NCBI RefSeq assembly: GCF_007655135.1
Contig: NC_045127.1
Location: forward strand, 13,215,001-13,279,000
DNA from: Punica granatum
Lineage: Eukaryota > Streptophyta > Magnoliopsida > Myrtales > Lythraceae
Direction of reading: 5' to 3'
Length of the DNA stretch: 64,000 nucleotides
The notes below the pieces were generated by a model. It did no database searches, was not told the origin of the DNA, and worked only from the letters and a program-made list of their open reading frames with translations. Both the position numbers and the translations under genes were made by a program. How positions within the stretch are numbered: the first letter of the stretch is position 1; each line of letters begins with the position of its first letter. Positions 47,980 through 59,069 of the stretch are shown in pieces.

Positions 47980-48190
47980 GATAGGAGCAGGGCCGAAGCC
48001 AGTAGCCTGGCTTCCGTTGGTCGTATCTCCATCGTTCCCCGACGCTATTCGAATCGTTCAAATAACAATTTTTGTTTCAAGATTGTAACAAATAAAAAAC
48101 AATTAGCCGTAATAAGTCACAAAATTGCATGATAATTCAAATAGTAATTCGGACAAATAAAATGCTATAAAATTAAATGAATTTCACTAG

Positions 48191-48801
48191 TGTAAGAACT
48201 TGGAAATTCAAACCGAAATAAAGGCGAAACCGAAAGATATGAGAGAGCCGAGTCCTGTGTCAGACACAAACCCCTTGAAACAGAATTGTCCCCTCCTGGG
48301 TGCTTGAGGTCACGTGGACAATTGTTTCCCAGGGTAAAACGGCAACAAGCGAAGCAACAACACAAACAGTAACGCTCCAGCGAACTCGAAGTGAAGTGTG
48401 AACACTATCTCAAAAGGTACATAAGAGAAAATGGGAGACTTGGATCCCTCGAACCTCAATTCACCGAATTCTGTTGGTTTTGGGTGGAAATTCGGATATT
48501 TGTGCATGAAGACAACACTCCACACTAGCTCATCATTCCCAAACAAGCAATTAATCAATTTTTTTTTGTCCAGTAAGTAGATTGAAAGGTCTGTTGGATT
48601 TTATAGGCTAGGTTCAATGCTTCTTTGACTCTTCCCATTCTCCTGTTATGGAGAATAACTCACATACATTCAATATATGTGTTAATGGTATTTGATTATT
48701 CATGAATGCAATCCATTCATTTCTTGTAGCCACCAAGAAAATCAAGAGTCATTAGCTTGTGAACAATTTCCTCATTCACCCATTAGCCATAACTTCCAAC
48801 A
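48191..48801 (-). mobile_element. 5' LTR of the Copia element
   Basis: It is 611 bp, ending in CCAACA on the plus strand (TGTTGG on the element strand) and beginning TGTAAGAAC (ending GTTCTTACA on the element strand). It carries the element promoter. About one base in ten differs from the other LTR over the segments I compared, so the insertion is old. No standard initiator-methionine primer site (TGGTATCAGAGC) follows, so the primer site is decayed or atypical. Confidence 0.85.
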
Positions 48802-51800
48802 CTCTGCTTCTTCTGCAGACTGTAGATGCCCATGCTCTCGGCTGATCTGCTCCCCGCATCAGTCACCATCACCAACAACCTCCTCTTCCCCTTCTTCTTC
48901 TTGTTCCTCTCGGGCAAGTCCGGGGCCTGAAAACGCCCGTGCTCTGATCTACTCCAAACCTCTACAACCTGCCCATATCTTCTTCACCTTTTGCTTCTGC
49001 TCTTCCACTCTGCTGCACGCAAGCCACACCACCAACTTCACCTTTCTTCTTTATATGCAGGAAAGACAACTACCCGAGCTCTCTCTCTCTCTCTCTTAAC
49101 GATGGCTTCACTGAGACGGCGAGGCTCCGTGTCCTGTTCCTTTCCATCAGCCTCCAACCCCACTCTTATCCTGGTCACTTTTCCATCGACACCAGCAAAC
49201 TCTATCTCCCTCTCTCTGTCCATCCCACGTTCACCATCAGACCTCAGCTCACTCTTCCCTCAAACAACTTTTTTCTTTGGAAGTTGATCACCATCACTCT
49301 CCATCAACGTCATGTTCTTCTTTGTCCCCGGGAACTGTTCCTTTTCCTCTCAGTTGCCCCACCTTCCAGCAACTCTCTCGTCTCCTTGGCTTCTTCTGCT
49401 TCTCGGGCCCCACTCTACACACATCCATACACACTCACATCACCATTCAGCCTCTGTTTCCTCCCGCTACTTTTCATTCTTCCCTCACTCTCTCACTCAG
49501 CCGTGGCTTGCATGTGACCTTTCCCCATCCTTTTCCGCTCAACTATCATAATAGTATGAAGAGGAGGTGATTGCTGTGAGGCTCAGCTTCTTGGACGTTC
49601 CCCTTGCTCCCAAAGTCGTCGAGTTGTTGTCGCCACTTTCCCGACCCCTGAATGAGTTACTGAGTTGCTGTCCTTGCTCCTCTTTGCAGCTTGCTACCCC
49701 CACTGGCACTCGTCCTCCAGCTAGAGTCGTTTTGCTGCTGTTCGGATCCCCACTACGCTCCCCGAGCTACTGCAACCTTCGAGCCCCATGAGCTGCGCCT
49801 AGCGTGATCCAGGCTTTTTCCTAGCTCCCTGAGCTACTGATACTTGTTGCCACTTCCCCCAGTTGTCGTACTATCACTTGCCCTTACGAAATTGCTGTTG
49901 TTCTCCTTTTGCCTTCCCTTTTAGATCATTGTCGATTGTTGCTCCTGCTAGTGGTTGCTCTTGAAACCCCACGGACACCTTGCTGAGGTGCAACTCCTGC
50001 CTGGCTCCTCCCTCAGCTGTGGTAGCTCTCTGTCGTCACTTCTCAGTTTCCTCAGGTCCCCCTCGAGCCACTACGGCCGTTGCTCAAGCCCACTTCATGA
50101 GCTCGGGCCCATCATAGCTGTCACTCGGTTGCTGCTACCATCAGTCAAGCTTCTCCTAGTGTGCTATACTGATTTGCAGCTCCTTTTTCTGTTGTCGGAA
50201 TGTCCGCGAAACGTTTCGTTCCAGCCTCCTTTTGTGGGCAGCCCGAAGCTTCACGGAGTTCCTCTCGACACTAGCTCGAGAGAGGTACAAAAGTCGAACT
50301 TTAGTGACATGCATAGGGCTCCATTTTTGTTCGTCTAATGCTCGTGTGGATGTGGATGGTGTGAAATGAATGTTTGATTGAAAAGAACGGAAAATGGTAC
50401 GGAGCGGGATTAATTGAACTCGACCTTTAAAACCCGGGTTTGTGACGAAATGAACCGACCGGAACACGAACTTGACCTAAAAATCGATTGTGTGAAATGA
50501 CAATGAACCCACATGAATTAATCTCATGCTCACTCAGCTTTTATTGTCTAAATACACTAAAGCCAGCTTAATTGATCATTTGAATTTAAAACCGGTAAAT
50601 TGAGTGTTGGTGTGACCATGTATGCCTATATTCGTGTGTTCTTCGGATTGCTAAGCGTCATTTCAATTAAAACCTCATACGAACCGGATTAATCACGTAA
50701 TGTTGGTTTAAAAATTGAATTTAATTTCAGGACGGTTGGTATTAGAGTTTTTATCTGGCGGTCCACTGATGGCCGTCTCGACGGCTCGAGACCCGTAGAC
50801 TAAAGCATTCGACAAGATTTTAATTAACTCAATAATACCACACATCAGTTAATCAAGACGTTTTATCTGGCTAAATAAATCACTCGGCTTTTTTAAATAA
50901 ATTGAACGAACGGGTCAATAATCTATTATCGCATCGACAATTCAAGAACTGTTAGTCATGCCCTTTTAAAACTCATAATTTCAAAAGCATCGAGACATGT
51001 GACACGCGTGACATGGATATCTAGGGAGTACTCGTGTATCTTAACTTGAGTTTGGGTCCGATTTGAGGTGGCTCAAGTTGGGGTGCATGAGTCCTTAGAC
51101 CACTTCCGGGCGGAGCGACTAGTTTCTTGGCTCTTTCGGGGTTCTCACGACCTCGATGGGTCCAAGAGATCAGTCGACGACGGCTACTAACTTTCGATGT
51201 TCTGTATCACGGGGTCTTAACTTTTCATATGTACACTCACACATTTTCCAGTTCAAGGGCATGACCACCGGTTCTTGATTCGCCGACATCCTAGGCATTA
51301 GGATGACGACGTACCGAATAAGAAAAAGGGTGGGCGCCTGTCAAGGTGCGATTGTCACTTGTACACCCTCCCTTTTTCTGTCTGTATGTTTCTGTCACTC
51401 TGGCGTAGATTCAGGCGCTTAGGGAATTAGATTAGAGGTACGAGCAGAGATGGCCTGTGAAAGGTTGTTTGGTCCCTCCGGGGATAACTGCAGAGACCTT
51501 GGCACCCTCGTAGTGTTTTGTGTGACCATTTCCCTAAGTTTGTGCTTAGAATGGGTCAAAACAAGAAAAACTGATTAATTTCAAACTTGGCTTAATTAAA
51601 TATGGGAGAACGGTTAGACAAAATATCAGGTTTTCGGTTTTAGGCGAAAACACACATCCATCATAATCTATTAAGCCCTCAATATCACAATGCAGAACAA
51701 TTTAAAAGCAACCCATCCATTCAAGACTTGACTATAGACGCCGTGTCTGTCAAATCCTTTCAAATACTGCCGAATGCGACATACCCTCCCAAGGTAGTCC

Positions 51801-53587
51801 ATGACCGATTCACATTGAATACATCACCATTGTTTTTCTGTTTAGGATAGAAACTTGTGTGCCAAGCAAATCCGGTTCATAATTTGTTAATCACGTAAAC
51901 AAGACAATTAACACACAACTTATCTGCGTTCATCTGCTTTTATTTGTTTCATTTGTTTTTGTCTGTTTTTATCTGTTTTTGTCTGTTTTATGACGGTTCA
52001 AGCCCAAACCCATAGGACACAGTTCACACGAGGTCCAACGCCCCCACACACTGAGTGCGCGCGACCCAAGTGCGGTATGAGATTTAGCGTTGAGTCACCG
52101 TTTTGACCCTAGTAGTATCCAAGCGGAAGATGACTAGGGTCAGGATGTGGGAAATGGGGTTAGATAATTACCTGAGAGCTCGATTGGTCCCACGGTTATA
52201 TTGAGGACCATTTGGCCCTCCTGGGATCCGTTGGTTCGGCCGGACCCGATCCCCGACTCTCATGAGCCCGCATTGCATTAATTTTGATTTCGGTCATTCA
52301 AATTGTATGGTAAGCCCGAGAGGAATATTGGTCGAACGCGAACCGGTCGGGATTCCGCGCTGTAATTTGTATTATTTTTTATTGTTCGAGAGAATATTGT
52401 AAAGACATTTATTTGTACATTCATTATTGTAATGATCTCGATCGGTAAGCGAACGGACTGAGTGTCGGAGCCGTTCGAGTCGGTTTGCGGGTCCTTAGAA
52501 TGAGCGGGACCACACTAATCATAGGCCCGGCCCACGCGGTGAACCAATCGTCATTATACGGTTAACCGACATGTGAGGACGGTGGACTGATCCCTTGACC
52601 CGAGGATTCGCTTTTCTGTCGATCTCTTAAATCGAACCGATCGCTTCTACAAATTTACGGTGTCAAAACGAGCAAGATGAGTGAAACTTAAATCAAGCGA
52701 TAAATGAATAAAAACGACAAATTCTAGACAGACTAAAGTACCGATAGAGCGTGCGGGATATAGGCCCGTACGTAATAGAACCTCCGAATTCGAAATCTCG
52801 GGTTCTACAAGACCATATGCCTTAGTAAATTAGGTGGATCCTTACCCCTAGATCATGGCAACTCACTGACCCTCAGCCTCCGAGTCGTAAACAGGTAGTG
52901 GCGACTCATTCTCACGTATCTCGAGAAGGTAGACACTCATAAACCGTGCGATCGGTCGCAAGCATGTGACCTCGACGAGACGAAATTCGGGTCCGCACAA
53001 ATACGACTTTAGAAACTCACAAATTTTCAACACTTAATTTTACCAAACAATCTTGACTTAACCAATTAAGCAATTATTTTCTTAAGCGGTTAAATTTTCA
53101 GCACTTAATTTTAAGTCCAAAGAAACACAACCTAAGACATTCGTTTGGGATTTTTATATAATCCTTTCTCTTTGGCCAAAAAAATATAATCCTTTTCTCT
53201 GTTCTTCTCACATAAACAGTTCGTGTTTGCGATGACTGCTAAAAAAATTAGAGTTAGTTCAAATGCATCATATGTCTAAGTAAATTTACCATGATAATTG
53301 AAATAATGGACGGACGTGATTAAAAGTATTCAGGTTAAAATATGTAAATAATGAATAGATATAATTAAAAGTTGAGATGATCTAATGATTGAAATTATTG
53401 TATACCATGGAACAAAAAATTGTTTATCGTGATAGAATTTGCCTTATAATGAGGAGAGTTGCTACTGCCCAAGGCAACTATCCGGGATGTTCCAAAAAAT
53501 AATAGAGCTCTAATAATTATCCATTAAGCATCCTAATGTTTAAAAAGGTTATCTCATAAGATGTAAAATAATATTTTTCATCAAAAG

Positions 53588-53735
53588 AGGGTGTAGCGCA
53601 GTGGTGCACATTCTCACTTGTTAACTTAGAGGTCGCAGGGTCGATACCTAGTGGGACTATCCATGTTCCTTTATTAGTTATTTAGAATTTCTATTTCATT
53701 ATACTAGGCTTTAGACATCTTTTGTAACCGAAAAA
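53588..53735 (+). mobile_element. tRNA-derived SINE, family also at 62504
   Basis: The head GGGTGTAGCGCAGTGGTGCAC has a good A box. GCAGGGTCGATACCTAG is a slightly decayed B box about 35 nt further on. The body ends CTTTTGTAACCGAAAAA. The copy at 62504 shares the head and the CAGTGGG junction. Confidence 0.75.
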
Positions 53736-54120
53736 TTATATTTCATCATATTTAAAAGCTAGATTATTTCCATTTATCAACATGAGTCTCACTATGAATT
53801 TTAACAGGTTAGTTGTCAAATAATAGAAAATTTTATTACTTAGTGAATAAAATAATGAGTTTCTTAGCAAATGACGAGACTTATTAGAATATCTACATTA
53901 TTATGTCTTCTATTATATTTGAAGGAAATACATTTTGTATCCACCACTTTTTCTAAAGTCAAATGTAATTGAAAAATATGGCCAAAAAAAAAAGGAAAGT
54001 TATAGAAGAAAGGTCATTATGGTCCTCAGCTTTTTACCTTTTTTTGTTGGTTTAGTCCTAAATCTAATTTTTGGCTGATTCTAGTCCTCAACCTTCCTTC
54101 GTTGGATCACTTTTCCTCTT

Positions 54121-54296
54121 ATTGCGTGTATGAAATAAGGTAAATATCTCTCAAAGATATTATATCTTTAAGGGATCCAACTATGGATATATTTTGTTTA
54201 TATCTATTATATCTCTTAGAGATATTTTTTTGTTTATATCCAACTAAGGATATTATATCTCTTAAAGATATTACCTTTTTTTGTTTCATACGCAAT
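54121..54296. mobile_element. Small foldback MITE
   Basis: The 176-bp palindromic element has end words ATTGCGTGTATGAAA and TTTCATACGCAAT. Both arms also contain inverted AAGATATTATATCTTT-like repeats, so the whole unit can fold on itself. The ORF on the minus strand is built from the repeat. Confidence 0.7.
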
Positions 54297-55253
54297 ATCT
54301 CTTCCCTTCCATACATCATTTCCTCTTGGTAAAGCAGTTAGATATATCCACTATTATGTATGGAACAGAAAGCCCCTATTATATCTTTAAGTATTTCTAA
54401 GTTAGAATCCTATTATGTCCATTCATCAAAATGAATTCGATCATATCCGCAAATATGTCGATCTATGTGGACTCAGTTCACCTATGTTTTCCAAACTTCG
54501 AAATTTGCAACATCAAATGATTCAGATATCGCATGCACAAATCTTTTGAAGAAAAAAATTGAACAGGCGCATGCCCTCATGATTTAATCTTCCCCTTTTG
54601 TTTGTTGTTTCTGCCACTTATTCCAACGGTTCCACTATCTCAGTAATTTCATTCTGAATTACTTTTTTTTTTTAATTTCTAAGACATGTGACATTTTTGT
54701 CACATTTTATTAATGATATTACTATGAGCAATAAAAAAAGAGAAAAAGAAAATAGGCGCATGCCCTAATTTTGCTTACCCATGCATACCATACCTAAAAA
54801 TGTTTTTGCCAATCTCCTAGTTTTGACATTTTCTTTTTTGGCTTATAGGGGGATTATGAGTTTACGTAAAATTAAATAAAAATTTTAATAGTTAATAAAA
54901 TGATACAAATAATTTCATCATGAGAATTAAATCGAAGACTTTTTGATTAACCTGTGTGTGCGAGTATCAGTGTTATGCATCCTCTTTCTTTTTGACTATT
55001 TTCAATTATCTGAAACGGAGAAACCATTATGGTCTGTTCGGATAAGATTTCTTCATTTTTCCACCCTGACTCTCTCTCATAGGACGCACATAATGCTTTT
55101 TTTCTTCTTTTTTTCTTTTAGTAATATTATTAATTAAGACCAATTCCATTGAAATCAATGGAGCGTCTGTGCTGTCCCGAAAGAATAGACATATTGCTAT
55201 CCCCGAAAGAGTATACTCGGGATCACGTTAGCAACAACTTATTGTTAATTTTT

Positions 55254-55341
55254 CCCTGAGAAAAATAATATTTTTCTGGAAGGGTTGACTTAGCATACCC
55301 TGAGAAAAATAATATTTTTCTTGAAGGGTTGACTTAACATA
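55254..55341. repeat. Two 44-bp tandem units, each with a perfect palindrome
   Basis: Units 55254-55297 and 55298-55341 differ at two positions. Each contains GAAAAATAATATTTTTC, a 17-bp perfect palindrome, followed by GAAGGGTTGACTTA. Confidence 0.9.
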
Positions 55342-55809
55342 TACATACATAATTCCACGCACATATGTTTTATGTATGAGATTTTATAATATGACCATTA
55401 CTTACTGTGCCAATGTAACACGTCAAATTGAAAGATGTGATATTTTTGTTCAAATGCTTTTACGCATTTAGATAGAAGTACCATGTCTTTTAACGTAATA
55501 TACCACGCTATCACGTTAACTAATTCATTTTAAAAAATCCCTTCGTGTGTGTATATACATATATAAGTATATAATTGGGTACATACTTATATGATGATGG
55601 CATATCATTGCAAAACTGAGACGACTTTATTATCAACCTGTAGTTTTATTTTCCACAAGCCGTGTATATAATAATATGTGGCGGATATCAAAATGAGAGT
55701 TCCAAGTTGCACAGGTGAATGGGTTTTACACATCTTTTAAGTGATTGTTCGATCCAATATGAGGGATTATTATAATATAATTCATTTTCTTCGATTTCTA
55801 TCCTGCTTA

Positions 55810-56285
55810 TACAGATGATCCATCTCTAACTCAAATATTTAAACTGTTAGATTCTGGTATCCAAATTTTTTATGGAGCTCTCCTATTTTCATCTTTCTTG
55901 CTGGGTGTGGAAGTAATATTTTTACCTCATAATCAGCTCTCAAGTGGTATCATGGGGTCTGTCTCACTCTTTGCCTACATATGTTACATGCCTTTAGATA
56001 CCTGTCCTTAACAAACTGATCTGAAGTTGGGCTTTCACTTTGAAAACTTCACTGATCACGAATTCATACTCTGGCCTAATGTGATTTGAGTCCCCACACG
56101 GGGGTGTAACCTGGTTTTGACACCATCTTAAATTTCAATTGAGCCTATACGAACTTGGATTCATCTCCAATCCAAAAATTTAAACTATTAGGTTGTGATA
56201 TTCAAATCTCATATATGCTCTTCTATTTTCCCCTTTCTCACTCGTCTCCGAAAAATACTTTTCACCTTCTCAACACATTTTGTAA
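55810..56285. repeat. Direct repeat of ~110 bp with LTR-like features
   Basis: The segments 55815-55925 and 56165-56280 share ATTTAAACT(G/A)TTAG, CTCT(C/T)CTATTTTC and CACCT(C/T)-like ends. Directly after the first copy lies AAGTGGTATCATGGGG, close to the tRNA-Met primer site of LTR elements. Just before the second copy region there is CCCCACACGGGGGTGTAAC. A tiny terminal-repeat retrotransposon in miniature (TRIM) would fit, but the ends are not fixed. Confidence 0.4.
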
Positions 56286-56497
56286 CTGCTTTTTATAGCT
56301 AGGGATAAATTCATGTGATAAGTGTTACGAAGTCAGAAATGCAATTTACCTATACAATTACAATTTGTTGCTCAGTTGACTTATAAATTAAGTGATCGTA
56401 CTTGAGTTTCTGTTTGCATTTGTTTTTACGGGTAAATTTTCTGTCCATCCCCAACATTTTAATAAAACGTGGCTTTACATCCTTACATTAAAAATAT

Positions 56498-56706
56498 GGA
56501 AAATTCTTGGGATCCGTGATTGACTGAATTTCCAGTCACCCCAAGTACAAAATCCCAAAACAAGTGTATAAAAAAATTGGGATTTGTACAAAATCTAAAT
56601 TGTACGAAAATTATTTGTACAAAATCAACAATTTTTATGCAACAAGTGTTGGGGATTTTTACTTATAGGTGACTGAATTTTCAGTCACAAGACCCAATAA
56701 TTTTCC
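56498..56706. mobile_element. MITE with GGAAAATT ends
   Basis: The left end GGAAAATTCTTGGGATCCGTG and right end CAATAATTTTCC are inverted. Inside each sits a smaller palindrome: GACTGAATTTCCAGTC in the left arm and GACTGAATTTTCAGTC in the right. The AT-rich centre has repeated TTGTACAAAATC words. No coding capacity. Confidence 0.8.
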
Positions 56707-57712
56707 CAAAAAATATGCACGAGTCCCCCATTTTTGTCGAGGTGACAACTTATGCAATGTAGTGTAACCATATTTACTGATGTGACCTACTATTTTTCTA
56801 TCTAAAATATGAAAAGAAGAAAAAAAAAGAATTAATATGCAATTTGGGCCTTGACTAACGAAGATTATGTGAATTGAGTCCCTGACTTATTTTTTTGTAT
56901 CAATTTGGTCTTGATAAGTCATTTAGGTCCCTCACTGAAGAAAATTGCATCAAGTTGGTTTGCAAGTTTAAAAGGCGTTTGGTACCTTGTTACATCATAT
57001 GGGTCCCTCAATGTTGGACACATGTAATTGGGATGACGGAGCTAAATGGTCGTTAAGTATGAGGGACCTAATCAATATAAGTGAGAAGAGATCTGATGTT
57101 ACCTTTTTTAACATTGTTTTTGGATTACATCAATCAGGTCCTTCAGAGTACAATCTTTCTCTTACTTTTTAACAGACATTTCTTTTCAATCTTTTGTCCT
57201 CCATCTTATTTCTCGCTCATTTCATGCTCCCCTTACCTTCCCATTCCCCTTCGTCTCCTTTGCTCAAGAAGAAGGTCTCTATTTCTTCTCCACCAACATT
57301 GTGCGAAGCGATCAATGAGGTGTTGGAGCACTATGGATGACGATCAAGGTGATCTTAAGTTCTTCTGCATACTTAGTAACTCTCTATGTCTCTCTAAATT
57401 CGTATTGTGGTTGTCTTGATAAAAAAGATGAGCTTTTTTTTTGGTTTCGATCATCGATCATATCTCTATTTCTCTATTGATGTAATTTTAGGTAGAAATC
57501 TATCTTTCTCTCTCTAAAATCCCATTGTGGTAATCAAAGGAAAGAGATGACATTTTTTGGGTTTCCATCATCGATCAGACCTTTGTCTCTATGTGGTTGT
57601 TTTTTGGGTAGAAATCCATTGTTTGATGTTGGCTTTTGTTAAAAAGGCGAGATTTTTAGGTTTTACAAAGTAGTATTTTCTAATTCTTGCAATCTACACT
57701 CGTGGAAGACAG

Positions 57713-58562
57713 TTGATTTTATGCACATTCACAGGTATAGATGTAGATACCCTAACAGCTGTTAATATCCATGAAATGCTGCTTAAGAATTATGGCAGTA
57801 TACCCACAACCTGCCGTTGTAAAGATCCCACATTTAAGAACTTTGATTTAGCCACAAACCCATTCCTAACAGACCATGATGCCATATACATCATTAGTGT
57901 ATTGCAAGATCAGAGTAAGTTGCACTTGCATGATGAGCATGACCATGTAGATAACTAAATTGAACTCACTCAAGAGGGGATTAGGGAGTTGGAGAAGATT
58001 GACACTCAAAGGAGAGAATGTGAAGCTACAAAGAAGGAGTAGGAACAGGAAGCTGCACAAGTAAGAGAGCAAGAAGCTGTTAAAGGGATGGCCAATGAAT
58101 GCTTTGCTAATGATGATATTGGTGAGCCACCTGAAGTTAGGGACTGGGATGAGGAGGATGATGACATTCATCTTGTACAGTCCATTGGGATAGGAGCTAA
58201 TAAGGTGGACAATGTAAATGCATGTGAAAGTAAGGGTAAGGAAGATATCACTTGCAAGAGGAAGAAAGCGTGTGAAAGGAAGGAGGAGGAGGAGAAGAAG
58301 AAGATGACTACTGAAGAGAATGAGTCTAAAAGAAAGAGGCCAAGTTACAAGAACAAGGATAGGTTCAAAGCTACACGACATGCTGAATGGGCTTAGATGC
58401 AGATGCAGCAGAATGTTGAGGCTACTAATAATGATGACGTAGGACCTGCATTTCTTGAAGCTTCACTAGCAACTTCAACTGCTCTAAGTGAGGATGAAGA
58501 AGAGAAGTTGTCTAATGGATATTAGATTTTAGATTTGGAGTCATTGGTTAACTCAAATGAAG
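57713..58562 (+). pseudogene. MULE transposase, N-terminal part
   Basis: It begins after a plausible acceptor (TTCACAG|) with GIDVDTLTAVNIHEMLLKNYG, which fits the PB1-like N-terminal region of plant MULE transposases. It continues through a Glu-rich coiled-coil stretch (ECEATKKE, ACERKEEEEKKK) and an acidic DLESLVNSNEE segment that normally precedes the DNA-binding domain. In-frame stops lie near 57956, 58040, 58394 and 58523. The reading is cut at about 58563 by foreign DNA. A possible first exon ends at about 57349 (GATCAAG|GTGATC). It is not functional. Confidence 0.65.
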
Positions 58563-58957
58563 AGACTCTCCTTCAGGTATTCTGAAAGTTTGTTCTAATT
58601 TAGCATCAATTAGAAGCGGTAAAGAGGTTCATGCTTTCTGTACTAAGAGTGGGTATCTATCAAATGGTGTTGTGGTCACATTTCTCACTAATATGTATAT
58701 GAAATGTGGAGAAATTGATGATGGCTTAAGTTTATTTAACATCTTGCCAGTGAGGGACACTGTGTGCTGGACAAGGATTATTGTTGGTTGTGGGCAAAAT
58801 GGAAAAGCCCACGAAGCTCTGCGGTTATTCCATGAAATGATAGGAACTGGACTGGAGCCAAATGAAGTAACCTTCTCGGGCACTTTAGCTGCCTGCAGAC
58901 ATTCTAGTCTAGTTGAACAGGCAAGGACTGTATTCAATTCCATAGAGACAAAAAAAA
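58563..58957 (+). pseudogene. Captured pentatricopeptide-repeat (PPR) gene fragment
   Basis: It is open for about 130 residues without a stop: SGILKVCSNLASIRSGKEVHA, then LTNMYMKCGEIDDGLSLFN, VRDTVCWTRIIVGCGQNGKAHEALRLFHEM, GLEPNEVTFSGTLAACRHSSLVEQA. These are L-, S- and P-type motifs of the PLS class of PPR proteins, which bind organellar RNA for editing or processing. The fragment has no start codon in context and no other PPR motifs around it. It is directly joined to a hAT-family end on its right, and lies inside the MULE. It was therefore carried here by a transposon. It keeps its frame, so it is either recently acquired or decaying slowly. Confidence 0.85.
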
Positions 58958-58960
58958 GAC

Positions 58961-59068
58961 ATGTTCCAACAGGATAAGGTCCGATTCTAAAATCTTGGAA
59001 CATATCTCTTATAGGGTAGGGTCCGGGTATTATGAAAAATACAAGGTAATCGGACCCGATCACCCCTA
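58961..59068 (-). mobile_element. hAT-family terminal fragment
   Basis: On the minus strand it reads TAGGGGTGATCGGGTCCGAT, then CATAATACCCGGACCCTACCC and GTTCCAAGATTTTAGAA. It is collinear with the first 110 bp of the element at 4372. The opposite end of the element is not found. The MULE resumes at about 59070. Confidence 0.85.
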
Positions 59069-59069
59069 G

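Larger units (their letters stand above)
42412..52999 (+). mobile_element. Gypsy-type solo LTR (~4.7 kb) containing a nested Copia element
   Basis: The unit starts TGTCAGCATCCCATTTTGG and ends GTCCGCACA. It is bounded by the 5-bp direct duplication AATAC (42407-42411 and 53000-53004). Removing the Copia element at 42958-48801 leaves about 4744 bp without gag or pol. No second TGTCAGC start appears inside. So this is one very long LTR rather than a whole element. Very long LTRs with a TGGCGACTC word near the end (52898) are typical of Tat/Ogre Gypsy elements; that clade assignment is inference. The region 48802-50340 is C/T-rich with many chance ORFs (GAGCTACTG, CCCGAGCT words) and encodes nothing recognisable. 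Confidence 0.8.
53005..56838. other. AT-rich intergenic DNA between two large transposon nests
   Basis: No gene is recognised. It holds the SINE, MITE and tandem duplications listed separately. The remaining sequence has no conserved motif or splice-bounded open frame. Confidence 0.45.

Noticed and set aside
48692..50338. Cluster of overlapping plus-strand ORFs up to 135 residues
   Set aside because: All lie in C/T-rich DNA within the solo LTR, overlap each other in several frames, and are rich in Ser, Leu, Pro and His with no domain. Composition explains them.
53588..53735. Possible tRNA genes at the A/B-box-bearing sites (also 328, 27475, 28780, 29482, 38433 and 62504)
   Set aside because: Heads resemble tRNAs only around the A and B boxes, lack an acceptor stem and anticodon arm that pair, and continue into bodies with A-rich tails. 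SINEs fit better.
58629..59063. 144-residue minus-strand ORF
   Set aside because: It is the reverse strand of the PPR fragment fused to the hAT end. The sense strand carries the conserved PPR motifs.
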